Shown here in pieces: positions 8,458 through 16,628 of a DNA stretch of 38,894 bases. How positions within the stretch are numbered: the stretch's first letter is position 1; the number at the start of each line of letters is the position of its first letter. The notes beneath the pieces are model-generated. The model ran no database searches and had not been told where the DNA came from. It was given only the letters and a program-made list of their open reading frames with translations. This DNA is from Nitratifractor sp. GTDB taxonomy: Bacteria; Campylobacterota; Campylobacteria; Campylobacterales; Sulfurovaceae. Position numbers and translations under genes: made by a program. The stretch is from positions 1 through 38,894 of the forward strand of contig WFQO01000162.1 of assembly GCA_015486995.1 (NCBI GenBank), in the 5' to 3' direction.

Positions 8458-8886
8458 TCACTCACCAAAAGTTTTCTGAAGCCCCTCGATCAATGCCTTT
8501 CTTTCGACATCACTGAGCCGGGCCTTCGGATGCATCAGCGTATAGATCGCCGGGGGCATCTCTCCCTCTTTCAGCTCCTTGGCGGCTTTCTTCCCTTCGT
8601 TCTTCTCCTTCACTCCCCAGAGGGAGACGTTGAAGTGCTCCCGTCCTTCGTTAACATCGTGGGTCACCAGCCAGGAGACGGGAGCGATATTGGCATAGGC
8701 GGGCCAGCGGGTCCGGTTGCTGTGGCAGTCGGCGCAGGCCCGCTCGAAGAGCGCTTTGGTCCGCGGAGAGTCCCACCGGGGCTCATTGACGACGGCAGGA
8801 TTGTAATGGTCCCGGCCGTAGGGAACGATTTGAATGACTACGGCGAGCCCGACGGCCGCCAGGGTGATTTTCGTGAGTTTTTTCAT
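8458..8886 (-). CDS. Small c-type heme protein (heme-binding domain, Haem_bd-like)
   Basis: 142 residues. An N-terminal hydrophobic signal or anchor (residues 4-22) is followed by one CxxCH heme motif, CADCH at 51-55, and the segment EGEMPPAIYTLMHPKARLS typical of Haem_bd proteins, whose Met may be the distal heme ligand. It is presumably exported and attached to c-type heme in the periplasm. It is the last gene of the 16581-8458 cluster and has its own promoter with the cluster's direct-repeat box, so it is probably controlled by the adjacent two-component system. Electron partner unknown. Confidence 0.85.
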   Translation of the reverse strand: MKKLTKITLAAVGLAVVIQIVPYGRDHYNPAVVNEPRWDSPRTKALFERACADCHSNRTRWPAYANIAPVSWLVTHDVNEGREHFNVSLWGVKEKNEGKKAAKELKEGEMPPAIYTLMHPKARLSDVERKALIEGLQKTFGE

Positions 8887-8917
8887 CGGAGGGATCCTTT
8901 ATTCTTGTGATAGGCAC

Positions 8918-8950
8918 ATTCTAAAGGAGTGAGATGAAACAGGAATGAAA
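8918..8950 (-). promoter_or_regulatory. Regulator box plus -10 before the heme-protein gene
   Basis: Read on the minus strand: TTTCAT (8950-8945), 5 nt, TTTCAT (8939-8934), 10 nt, then TAGAAT (8923-8918) as -10. The same arrangement recurs at 12289-12321 and 16629-16661. The direct-repeat spacing of 11 bp is that of OmpR/PhoB-type regulator sites overlapping the -35. Confidence 0.65.
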
Positions 8951-8953
8951 TGC

Positions 8954-10291
8954 TCAAAGGAGAACTTCGACCGTCGTCCCTTCGCCTTCGGTGGAGTGAA
9001 TCTCCATCTTTCCGTCGTGGAGGGTCACGGCCCGTTCGGCGATGGAGAGGCCCAGGCCGAAGCCGGGGATACGGCGGCTGCGGGCTTCGTCGGCGCGGTA
9101 GAAACGTTGGGTAAGGTGCCGCAGTTTCGCTTTCGGAATGCCGGGACCGCGGTCCCGGACGCGGAAGCGGATCTTTCCCTCGTCTCTTTCGAGAGTCATA
9201 TCGATGACCGTTTCCTCGGGGCTGTATTTGATGGCGTTCTCGACGAGGTTGCCGAAGAGTGCGGTCATCAACGTGGGATTGCCCCGGTATTCCAACGGGG
9301 ATTCGATCGCGGTGTGCAGCTCGATGGCGTGGGATTCGGCAAGGGGACGCAGTTTCTTCAGCGCCTCTTCCAGTAGCCGATCCAGACGCAGCGTTTCGAA
9401 ACTTTCGGACACGTTTTCCGGGGAGTAGCGGCTCAACAGCAGCAGGCCTTCGCTCATCCGTTCGATGGAGCGGGTCTCCCGGGCCAGACGTTCCAGAACG
9501 TCACGGCACTCCTCGGGGCTGCGATCCCGGCGGAGAGCCAGCTCGATCTCTCCGCGTATCACCGTCAGGGGGGTGCGCAGTTCGTGGGCCAGGTCGCTGT
9601 TGAAGCGCTCCAGGGTCTCCACCCCCTCCCGCAGGCGCAGAATCATCGCGTTGTAAGCGTCGGTCAGCGCCTGGATCTCGTCGTCCCGGTCGGGGGCGGG
9701 GACCGTACGGGAAAAGTTGTCCACGCTCACCTGGCGGATGGAGTCGGTGAGCGTTCGGATCGGTGTGAGGATCCGCCCGATGAGCCGCCACGCCATCCCC
9801 AGGAGGATCAGCGTCAGGGGGATCAGGCTCGCCGCGAAGATCTCCATCGTCTCCAGGCTTTCGTTGGGAATGTCCCGCTTCTGCAGGACCACCGCGCCGG
9901 AAAAGGGGCGGCTGAAACGCTCCCAGTAACAGGCGTCGAGGCGCTCACCGCCCTGCAGAAGAAACTCTTTGCCGCTGTGCTCCAACGGGCGGCAGATTTC
10001 GGGGCGGTAGCCGGGGGTGCGGGCGGCGATCCGGCCGTCGCGGATCAGCGCCGCCTCGGTATGGAGGGGAAAGTGCAAAACGATCACGCCGTCACGGACC
10101 GCAGTCTCCTTGCCCAGCAGTCGCCCCTCGGCCTCCAGGGCCGTCTCCCGTAGCTCCGCCAAGACCTTGTGGCGCAGATTCTGTCGGGAGAGGCTGTAAA
10201 AGAGCCAGGAAAAGCTCCCCATCAGCAGCAGGAGCAGTAGAGAAAAACGGAGCATCAGTCGAGTGCGCAGACTTCTGTTTTTGTCAGACAT
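8954..10291 (-). CDS. Sensor histidine kinase of the accessory cluster
   Basis: 445 residues. TM1 at about 13-32, a periplasmic sensor of about 120 residues, TM2 at about 152-172, then a HAMP-like region (RILTPIRTLTDSI). H-box DLAHELRTPLTV with phospho-acceptor His236; N-box NLVENAIKYS; G-boxes RDRGPGIP and GFGLGLSIAERAV. The sensor domain has two cysteines, C100 and C121, that could form a disulfide or bind a metal or heme (inference). The start overlaps the end of the regulator gene by 8 bp. It resembles the CusS/QseC class overall, but the sensor is not one I recognise. Confidence 0.92.
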   Translation of the reverse strand: MSDKNRSLRTRLMLRFSLLLLLLMGSFSWLFYSLSRQNLRHKVLAELRETALEAEGRLLGKETAVRDGVIVLHFPLHTEAALIRDGRIAARTPGYRPEICRPLEHSGKEFLLQGGERLDACYWERFSRPFSGAVVLQKRDIPNESLETMEIFAASLIPLTLILLGMAWRLIGRILTPIRTLTDSIRQVSVDNFSRTVPAPDRDDEIQALTDAYNAMILRLREGVETLERFNSDLAHELRTPLTVIRGEIELALRRDRSPEECRDVLERLARETRSIERMSEGLLLLSRYSPENVSESFETLRLDRLLEEALKKLRPLAESHAIELHTAIESPLEYRGNPTLMTALFGNLVENAIKYSPEETVIDMTLERDEGKIRFRVRDRGPGIPKAKLRHLTQRFYRADEARSRRIPGFGLGLSIAERAVTLHDGKMEIHSTEGEGTTVEVLL

Positions 10292-10940
10292 CGAGGATGT
10301 ACCCCATCCCCCGGCTGGTGCGGATCCGCTCTTTGCCGATCTTTTTGCGCAGGTTGTAGACGGTCACCTGGATGACGTTGCTTTGCAGAAAAGTTTCACT
10401 CTCCCAGAGCTGGGTTTCGATCATCTCCCGGGAGACCGGCGCCCCCCGGTGTTTGAAGAGAAAGAGCAGCAGATCGTACTCTTTGCGCTTGAGTTCGATC
10501 TCCTCTCCCTCGAGCCATACCCGGCGGGAGGCGAGATCGAGGCTCAACGGCCCTGCCTCGAGCCGGTTGCCCGCGCTGCCCAGGCTACGGCGGTAGAGTG
10601 CCCGGATCCGCTCGATCAGTTCGTCGAGGCTGAAGGGCTTGGGCAGGTAGTCGTCGGCCCCTTTGCGCAACCCCTCGATCCGATCGTCAACTTCGCCCCG
10701 GGCGGTGAGCATCAGCACCGGAAGATCGACGCCCTTTCGCCGAAGGCGCTCGAGGAGTTCCGGCCCGCTGATTCCCGGCAGCATCCAATCCAGAATCATC
10801 AGGTCGAAACACTCCATCTCCGCCCGGTAGAGCCCCTCTTCCCCGTCCGGAGCCGTTACGCTCCGCCACCCCTCTTCGGCCAGGGTCCGCTCCAGCAGCG
10901 AAGCGATCGCCGGATCATCCTCTACGATCAATATCTTCAT
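10284..10940 (-). CDS. OmpR-family response regulator of the accessory cluster
   Basis: 218 residues from the ATG at 10938-10940, preceded by GGAGAAG. An ATG at 10977-10979 that overlaps the previous stop is possible but would add a non-family extension. Receiver: MKILIVEDDPAIASLL, phospho-acceptor D51 in LILDWMLPG, and KPFSLDE. The C-terminal winged-helix DNA-binding domain contains VIQVTVYNLRKKIG and RTSRGMGYIL. It is the partner of the kinase it overlaps. The three direct-repeat boxes in this cluster are the natural candidates for its targets (inference). Confidence 0.93.
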   Translation of the reverse strand: MKILIVEDDPAIASLLERTLAEEGWRSVTAPDGEEGLYRAEMECFDLMILDWMLPGISGPELLERLRRKGVDLPVLMLTARGEVDDRIEGLRKGADDYLPKPFSLDELIERIRALYRRSLGSAGNRLEAGPLSLDLASRRVWLEGEEIELKRKEYDLLLFLFKHRGAPVSREMIETQLWESETFLQSNVIQVTVYNLRKKIGKERIRTSRGMGYILDV

Positions 10941-10975
10941 TGCATCTTCTCCACACTTAACACTATATTTTTCGA

Positions 10976-11701
10976 TCATACCAAAACGAGCAGAGGTAAC
11001 TGGGCCGGGGCCCGGTAACGCCGATGAATCCCCCAGGTTCCGACGCCCCGGCTGACGAAAACGGCGGTTTTGCCGACACGATGGAGCCCCTCGATAAAAG
11101 GTTGTTCCAAGCGTACCAGCCAGTGAAAAGGCCAGATCTGTCCGCCGTGGGTGTGGCCGCAGAGAAAGAGAGCGGCTTCGGCCCTTTGGGCGTAGCGGTA
11201 ATCTTTGGGTTGATGGGCCAGAAAGATGCAGGGCAGATTTTTTTCCCTACATTCCGTCACGAGAGTGTCGGGGTCGCGCCGGCGGCCCCAAAAGGGGGCG
11301 AAGCGGTCCGCCAGGCCGGCGAGAAGAATTGTCCGGCCCCGGAAGGTGCGGATCGTCGTTTCCCCCTCCAGCACGATAATGCCGCAACGGTTCAGAACCC
11401 GCAGTAGCGCAGGATATCCGTAGACCTGATCGTGGTTACCGCTGACGAAAAAAACCGGCATCCGCAGACGGCGAAGACGCAAAAGCAGGGGAAGGATCTT
11501 CCCCACGGGCGTATCCACCAGATCCCCGGTGAGCGCCACGAAATCTGGGACGGCGGCGTTGATCCGGTCGATGAGCCCGTCGAGCTCCCTTCGGCGATGG
11601 CGCCGGGAGAGATGGGGATCGCTCAGGTGGAGGATCCGCAGACCTTTGGCCCCGGGATCGCCCACCGGGATTTCGATCCGTTCGATGGTGAGCTCTTCCA
11701 T
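10976..11701 (-). CDS. Calcineurin-like metallophosphoesterase (YkuE-like)
   Basis: 241 residues. All five metal motifs are present: LHLSDPHLS (D, H), LTGDLVD, SGNHDQ, FLAHQP and CGHTHGGQ. Related proteins such as YkuE and LpxH-like enzymes hydrolyse lipid-linked or other phosphoesters at the membrane. No signal peptide is apparent, so the location is probably cytoplasmic. It starts 6 nt after yceI with no clear Shine-Dalgarno, suggesting coupling. Its link to the YceI protein (a family that can bind polyisoprenoids) is suggestive but unproven. Substrate unknown. Confidence 0.88.
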   Translation of the reverse strand: MEELTIERIEIPVGDPGAKGLRILHLSDPHLSRRHRRRELDGLIDRINAAVPDFVALTGDLVDTPVGKILPLLLRLRRLRMPVFFVSGNHDQVYGYPALLRVLNRCGIIVLEGETTIRTFRGRTILLAGLADRFAPFWGRRRDPDTLVTECREKNLPCIFLAHQPKDYRYAQRAEAALFLCGHTHGGQIWPFHWLVRLEQPFIEGLHRVGKTAVFVSRGVGTWGIHRRYRAPAQLPLLVLV

Positions 11702-11707
11702 CGGGGT

Positions 11708-12235
11708 TCAGCGATGCAGACGCAGATAGACGGTGATGTCCACGGCGTCGCGCACCGTCAGGAACATCAGTTTGGGCGGCTGGATTCCATAATCACTCAT
11801 CAGGATCCGAAAGCGGCTGCGCAGCTCCAGAGTTTTTCCTTTCCGAACGATTTTGGCAGGGATCTTCAGGCGGCGGCTCGTTCCGTGGAGGGTCAACGTT
11901 CCCTCGATCAGATAAGCGGAGCCCTGCCGTCGGACCTTTGCGATAGTGAAGCGGATCTTGGGGTATTTCTTTACCGCCATCGCTTCGTACATATGCTCGT
12001 CGCGCTTGTGATTGTCGGAGCGGAGATCTTTGGCCCGGATCCAGACTGTGCCGTGGAGGCTCGCAGGGTCCGAAGCGACGCTCAGAGAGGCGTGAACCCG
12101 GGAAGTGGCCGGATCGATGCTCGAATCCCCGAAGACTTCGGTGTGGGCGCGGATGTATCCTTTGTCGAGATGCAGCGACGCCGCCGAAAGCAACGAAGCG
12201 GCGACGAGGGCCAGCAGGGTGAGAAACTTTTTCAT
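11708..12235 (-). CDS. YceI family periplasmic lipid-binding protein
   Basis: 175 residues with a signal peptide (MKKFLTLLALVAASLLSAAS). The lipocalin-like YceI features are present: the DNHKRDEHM loop near 74-82, YPKIRFTIAKV, and GTLTLHGTSRRLKIPAKI. YceI proteins form beta-barrels that can bind isoprenoid chains; cellular roles are mostly unknown. An AAGGAG ribosome-binding site lies 8 nt before the ATG. An internal promoter with the cluster's direct-repeat box lies in the 3' end of the gene upstream, so yceI and those below can be expressed separately. Confidence 0.9.
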   Translation of the reverse strand: MKKFLTLLALVAASLLSAASLHLDKGYIRAHTEVFGDSSIDPATSRVHASLSVASDPASLHGTVWIRAKDLRSDNHKRDEHMYEAMAVKKYPKIRFTIAKVRRQGSAYLIEGTLTLHGTSRRLKIPAKIVRKGKTLELRSRFRILMSDYGIQPPKLMFLTVRDAVDITVYLRLHR

Positions 12236-12261
12236 CGGAGAACTCCTTGGGTGAGTCTTGG

Positions 12262-12279
12262 ATACGTATCGCTACGTAT
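12262..12279 (-). promoter_or_regulatory. Inverted repeat in the predicted yceI leader
   Basis: Two TACGTA palindromes spaced 10 bp apart (12263-12268 and 12273-12278) can fold as ATACGT, a 6-nt loop and ACGTAT. It lies just downstream of the predicted yceI -10, so it would be in the 5' leader or act as an operator one helical turn long. Confidence 0.35.
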
Positions 12280-13258
12280 TACGGGAGGATTGTGCCTCCT
12301 GAAGATGAAACGAAGGTGAACGGAAATGACGAAGCGTGCCGTAAAGCGCCATCGCGATGGGAACGAGCAGAAGGGTTCCCGTCAACGCTACGCCCAGCCC
12401 GGCTCCGGAGGCGCCCCAGCCGATGGCCAGCATCGCCGCCGCTACCCGCCTCAGGTCCGCCTCCCGGCTCAGCCGGCGCAGGATCACCACATTGTAGTAG
12501 GAGATCGCCACGGGATAGACGGCCGCGAGCAGATCGGGAAGCGCGGCGAAATAGGCAGTGTAGCTCAGGGCGAAGAGCAGGGCCACGGCCTGGCGGGAAC
12601 GGCGCCAATTCAGCGGCGCCCGAAGGGCCAAAACGATACCCAGCAGATGAAAGAGAGCGATCTGAAGGCCGTGGCCATCGCGCCAGATCGAGAGGGAGGG
12701 ATCCCTCGAGAGGGTTTCGAAGAGGGCCGAATCGAGAAAGGCCCAGAGCGCCATCACAGCGATCCCTCCGGCTCCCAGGCTCGGCAGCGCCCGCGGACGG
12801 CGGCGCCCCTCGGCCCAGGGAAGCAGAAGCAGCGCCGCGAGCGTCAGCCCCAGGCCCAGGGGCCCCCGCCAGAGAAGAGGGGTGGTAAAGAGCAGTGTAC
12901 CGGCCACGTAGGAGAGCCCCAGGGCTCCGCCGAGCACCAGGGGACCGCCTTCACGCAGCAGGCGGATCATCAGCGGGGCGCTGGCTCCCATCGCGAGGCC
13001 CAGAATCAGGAGCGAAGCCGGGGAGAGAGAAGCGTAGGAGAGGGTCACCCACCCTTGCAGGATCAACAAAACCGCCAGTTTTCGGCGGAGAGTTCCGGGG
13101 AGCCGTCCGCTCAGCAACGTGCCGAGCACGCCCCCCATCGGCAGCCAGAAGATCCGGGAGAGATCCGAGTGGAACATCTCCACGATCCCCGTCTGGGCGA
13201 TCAGAAGATAATAGAGAAACTGCACGGCGACCAGCAGGGTCAAAGCCAGAGTTTTCAT
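12272..13258 (-). CDS. Polytopic inner-membrane protein, possibly MFS-like, function unknown
   Basis: 328 residues with roughly ten hydrophobic helices and no soluble domain. The stretch GVLGTLLSGRLPGTLRRK near 43-60 loosely resembles the MFS loop motif after TM2, which suggests a shortened transporter, but I do not recognise the family. It overlaps the CcoN-like gene by ATGA (13255-13258), so the two are surely co-translated and may form a membrane complex. Few histidines are placed in helices, so heme binding is not indicated. The last 50 bp of the gene contain an internal promoter for yceI. Confidence 0.8.
   Translation of the reverse strand: MKTLALTLLVAVQFLYYLLIAQTGIVEMFHSDLSRIFWLPMGGVLGTLLSGRLPGTLRRKLAVLLILQGWVTLSYASLSPASLLILGLAMGASAPLMIRLLREGGPLVLGGALGLSYVAGTLLFTTPLLWRGPLGLGLTLAALLLLPWAEGRRRPRALPSLGAGGIAVMALWAFLDSALFETLSRDPSLSIWRDGHGLQIALFHLLGIVLALRAPLNWRRSRQAVALLFALSYTAYFAALPDLLAAVYPVAISYYNVVILRRLSREADLRRVAAAMLAIGWGASGAGLGVALTGTLLLVPIAMALYGTLRHFRSPSFHLQEAQSSRNT
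12289..12321 (-). promoter_or_regulatory. Regulator box plus -10 before yceI
   Basis: Minus strand: GTTCAC (12321-12316), 5 nt, TTTCAT (12310-12305), 10 nt, CACAAT (12294-12289) as -10. It lies within the 3' end of the preceding gene. The first half-site departs from TTTCAT at two positions, but all spacings equal those of the other two boxes. Confidence 0.6.
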
Positions 13259-14892
13259 CGGGGCCTCCTTTCGGTTTTTATAGCTTCGGCCTCCTGAAAG
13301 ACCTTTGTTTCTACGGGATGACTTTCCGGAAGGACCGATTTGTCATTCCGGAGAAAAAGAAAATAGAGATAGGCGAATCCCAGGTCGTAGAGGCCGAGGA
13401 TCCATCCCTCGATGCCGAGCACTCCCGCCAGAGCCAGGGCGAGGAAGGCGGCTCCTACGAAGAGGCGGATCGACGCCGTCGCCCGGGTCAACACGTCACG
13501 GGAGCCCCCGAAACGCAGGGCCAGAAAATGCACCGAGGCGGTCCCGGCCATAAAGGCGAAGATCACCCAGTGCGCCGAGAGGTCGAAGGGCCAACCCAAC
13601 CGCCCGTAGATCCACTGCCCGGCGAAGATCAGCCCGAGTGCCCCGAGTCCGTCGCCCAGGAAGCCGGCCAGGTTGTAGAGCAGCGAAGCGGAGAGATCCC
13701 GGGGCAGGCGACGGGGAAGCCAGAGCAAAAAAGCCGACAAGGCCAGGGCGCCGAAGAGGCTGCGCAACTGCCAATAGAGATAGGGGTCGCCCAGATTCAG
13801 GCCCGCTTCCGTGATTCCCGCCAGGCTTAGCACCAGCGCCATCGCGGTCAGGCTGCCGGCGAAGAGCCGGACAAAGAGCATCCCGGCCCCGCGGCGGATC
13901 CGCTCGGCATAGAGAGAAAGCGCCAGAAAGCCGACCCCCAGCCCCATCGCCAGGTGGGCGTGGCCGACCACCAGATCGTTGCGGTGGAAGGCCCAGCGCA
14001 GCTCTGGAATGAAGAGAATGTTCCCCTCCAGATCCACGAAGAGAAAGGCGACCACCGAAATGCCCAAGATCCACCGTGCAGCCCGGGAGAGTTCGGCGTC
14101 TCTCCACCAGCGCCAGAGCAGCGGAATGTAGAGCAGCGTCAGCCACTGGGCCGCCCACTCTCCGCCGTAACTCAGGGGCCCGACGAAAAAGCGCCAAAGC
14201 AGGGTCAGCAGATAGCCCGCCAGAGGCACGATCCAAAAGATCGCCCAGCGCGCCCGAAAGGGGGTGCGGGAGAGAAGCTTGAAGGCCAGATAGTAGATCG
14301 GCAGCAGGGCGAAGCTCATCCCCAGGGTGTTGTCGCCGTGAGGGCCTTGGAGAGTCTGGGTCACGGGGCCGTTGACCGGGTTCATCAGCAAGAGCAGCGC
14401 CGCCGGCGCCAGGAGGGTCACCGCCAGGGAGACCCGCACCCAGAGGGGTAGCCGCTCGTAACGCCGTACCGCCTTGAAGAGTGCTGCGATGTAGAAGACT
14501 CCCGCCAGGGCCAGGAGAAAATTGAGTCGATAGTCGAAATCGTAGAAGGGCAGGCCCCGCCGGTCCCCCAGCAGAAGCGTCAGGACCATCAGAATCAAAA
14601 AGAGATACCAGCTCAGGGCGTAGAGGCCCAGGGAGTGCAGAATCTTCGGTGGCAACTCTCCCGTCTCTTTCTCGATCAGAAGAAAGGGGAGGTAGGAGAG
14701 CAGCAGGGGAATCGCCCCGTAGAGCATCAGGGAGATGTGTACGGCGCGAAGGCGCGTCAGCGAGAGAATCGCCGAATCGGGCTGATAGCCCAGCAGTTCG
14801 AGGGAGGCGACGAAGCCCACGGCGACACTCAACGCCAGAATTGCGATGGACAGCGGGAAATGGAAATCGAGGAACTTAGACAAGGCGGCCAT
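13255..14892 (-). CDS. CcoN/NorB-like polytopic heme protein lacking the CuB histidine pair
   Basis: 545 residues, about 12-14 membrane helices. By eye it aligns with heme-copper oxidase subunit I of the cbb3/NOR type: RLRAVHISLMLYG (H52, low-spin heme position), GPHGDNTLG (H185, helix VI), and FHRNDLVVGHAHLAMG (H311 and H313, the heme b3 and heme b pair). In CcoN the helix VII motif GPHH holds two CuB histidines; the matching segment here reads GPLSYGGEW near 238-246, so both are missing. The tail after about 515 is polar. It probably binds b-type hemes for electron transfer or sensing rather than reducing O2 or NO (inference). Overlaps the ATPase by 17 bp. Confidence 0.8.
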   Translation of the reverse strand: MAALSKFLDFHFPLSIAILALSVAVGFVASLELLGYQPDSAILSLTRLRAVHISLMLYGAIPLLLSYLPFLLIEKETGELPPKILHSLGLYALSWYLFLILMVLTLLLGDRRGLPFYDFDYRLNFLLALAGVFYIAALFKAVRRYERLPLWVRVSLAVTLLAPAALLLLMNPVNGPVTQTLQGPHGDNTLGMSFALLPIYYLAFKLLSRTPFRARWAIFWIVPLAGYLLTLLWRFFVGPLSYGGEWAAQWLTLLYIPLLWRWWRDAELSRAARWILGISVVAFLFVDLEGNILFIPELRWAFHRNDLVVGHAHLAMGLGVGFLALSLYAERIRRGAGMLFVRLFAGSLTAMALVLSLAGITEAGLNLGDPYLYWQLRSLFGALALSAFLLWLPRRLPRDLSASLLYNLAGFLGDGLGALGLIFAGQWIYGRLGWPFDLSAHWVIFAFMAGTASVHFLALRFGGSRDVLTRATASIRLFVGAAFLALALAGVLGIEGWILGLYDLGFAYLYFLFLRNDKSVLPESHPVETKVFQEAEAIKTERRPR

Positions 14893-15499
14893 CCTTGATC
14901 TCCAAAACCCGGTCGGCTTCCCGGGCCAGGGTCCGGTCGTGGGTCGCTACGACGAGGGTCGTCCCCTCCGCGGCGATCCGGCGGAAGAGGTCGAAGACCT
15001 TGCGGGAGTTTTTCGAGTCGAGATTGCCCGTGGGTTCGTCGGCGAAGAGGATCTTCGGGGCGTTGGCCACCGCCCGGGCGATGGCGGCCCGCTGCCGCTG
15101 CCCGCCGGAAATTTCGTCGGCTTTTTTTGGGGCGATTTCGGCGACGCCCAGGCGATCGAGCAGCTCCGGGATCGCCTCCCGGCGCTCCCGGCCGGCGGCC
15201 AGGGCCACGTTTTCGGCGACACTCAGGTAGGGGATCAGGTAGTGGAACTGAAAGACGAATCCGATGTATTCCCGTCGGAATCGGTTCAGGTCGCCCCACT
15301 CTTTGGCGGGCTTTCCATCGATACGCAGCTCCCCCGAGTCGGGACGCAGCAGAGTCGAGAGGATCGCCAGCAGGGTCGATTTGCCGCTGCCGCTCTCGCC
15401 GGTGAGGGCGACGAATTCTCCGGGAGCGACCCGCAGGGAGATGCCGTCGATCGCCCGCTCCTTCCCGTAGAAATGAATCAGATTGTTTGCGTGAATCAT
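14876..15499 (-). CDS. ABC transporter ATPase (LolD/MacB type)
   Basis: 207 residues. Walker A GESGSGKST near 34-42, Q-loop VFQFHYLIPYLSV, signature ISGGQRQRAAIARA, Walker B ILFADEPTGNLDS and the H-loop ATHD. The EPTGNLD form is typical of the LolD/MacB/FtsE group, whose permeases use mechanical transmission instead of transporting through the membrane. It overlaps the FtsX-type permease gene by ATGA, so the pair forms one transporter. Substrate could be a lipoprotein, peptide or heme-related compound; unknown. Confidence 0.93.
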   Translation of the reverse strand: MIHANNLIHFYGKERAIDGISLRVAPGEFVALTGESGSGKSTLLAILSTLLRPDSGELRIDGKPAKEWGDLNRFRREYIGFVFQFHYLIPYLSVAENVALAAGRERREAIPELLDRLGVAEIAPKKADEISGGQRQRAAIARAVANAPKILFADEPTGNLDSKNSRKVFDLFRRIAAEGTTLVVATHDRTLAREADRVLEIKDGRLV

Positions 15500-16581
15500 G
15501 CCCGGCTCCCTCGTGTGATCAGTTCCATCGGATCGATCCCCGACGCCCGCCAGGCGGGCAGGATCGCCCCCAACACGGTCATCGTCAGGGCGGCGATGCC
15601 CACCTCCGCGGCCAACGCCGGGGTGATCACCCCATCCACGTAGCCCTGCAGGGCCGGCAAATGCCGCAGGACCCAGAGGATCCCCAGCGCCGCCGCCAGT
15701 GCACTCAGATAGGAGAAGATTCCCAGAATCAGCGTCTCGGTGAGGATACGCCCCACGATGCTTCCACGGCCGTAGCCCAGGGCCCGGAGGATGCCAAACT
15801 CGTATTTGCGCTCGAGCATCGTCACACTCATGATCGACGCGATGGAGATCAGCCCCATCAGCAGCGCGATGAGGCTGATGACATCCGCGGAGGTTTCGAT
15901 GATGCGAAACTGGTGATAGTTTTTGACGAAGGCGTCGGTGCTTTTGACCTCGATCCGGTCGGAGAGTTTGCGGATGGCTTCCATCACCTTCTGGGCCGGC
16001 ACTGTTTTGTCCAGGTCGACGAAGAGCATCGACGCCTTTTTATGGAAAAGCTTTCCGGCATCCGAGAGGGTCAGGATCACCCCGCCGCTTTCGAATCCGG
16101 TCTCCGAGCCGAAAACACCGGAGATCCTGAATTTCCGATCTCCGATCTGCAGACGATTTTCGCTGCCGAAACGTCCGGCGATCCCCCGGCCCACAAGTAC
16201 CTCTCCCCGTTTCGGATAGTGGCCCGAAAGAAGCCGGTAGTTTTTCATCCGCTCCCCAGAGAGCCCGTAGACGGCGACGATGGGGAGCTTCCCGGCGGGG
16301 CTGGCGCCCACGATCATCGCCGTCACCCGCCGGACCCCGGGGATCCGCGCGATGCGGGGTATCAACGCCGTATCGACGTCGCTGAAAAAGGTATCCGAAA
16401 TTTTGGCCTGGGTGACGATGAGGTCGCCGTCGCTACGCAGGATCGTGCTGTAGGAGCTGACGATCCCGTGGGCGACGGCGCTGATCAGAAAGACCGCCGT
16501 CACCGAAACCGTCAGACTGAGAAAAATGAGCAGGCTCCGCATCCGATTGGCCTGCAGGGCCTTGAGCGCCTGTGTGAACAT
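15496..16581 (-). CDS. ABC permease, FtsX/MacB type
   Basis: 361 residues with the MacB topology: TM1 at 17-40, a periplasmic domain of about 200 residues (MacB_PCD-like, with SGHYPKRGEVLVGRGIA), then three helices at about 235-260, 285-310 and 325-345. MLERKYEFGILRALGYGRGSIVGRIL is the coupling region typical of FtsX proteins. Ends PAWRASGIDPMELI, also typical. First gene of the cluster, with a regulated-looking promoter 48 nt upstream. Confidence 0.92.
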   Translation of the reverse strand: MFTQALKALQANRMRSLLIFLSLTVSVTAVFLISAVAHGIVSSYSTILRSDGDLIVTQAKISDTFFSDVDTALIPRIARIPGVRRVTAMIVGASPAGKLPIVAVYGLSGERMKNYRLLSGHYPKRGEVLVGRGIAGRFGSENRLQIGDRKFRISGVFGSETGFESGGVILTLSDAGKLFHKKASMLFVDLDKTVPAQKVMEAIRKLSDRIEVKSTDAFVKNYHQFRIIETSADVISLIALLMGLISIASIMSVTMLERKYEFGILRALGYGRGSIVGRILTETLILGIFSYLSALAAALGILWVLRHLPALQGYVDGVITPALAAEVGIAALTMTVLGAILPAWRASGIDPMELITRGSRA

Positions 16582-16628
16582 CGAGGTTCTCCCTTCTCTT
16601 CAGGCCATAAAGCCTGGATTTCGGGAGA

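Noticed and set aside
10941-10979. Longer start of the cluster response regulator overlapping the metallophosphoesterase stop by ATGA
   Set aside because: The shorter start has a clear GGAGAAG site and gives the standard MKILIVEDD beginning. The longer form remains possible.
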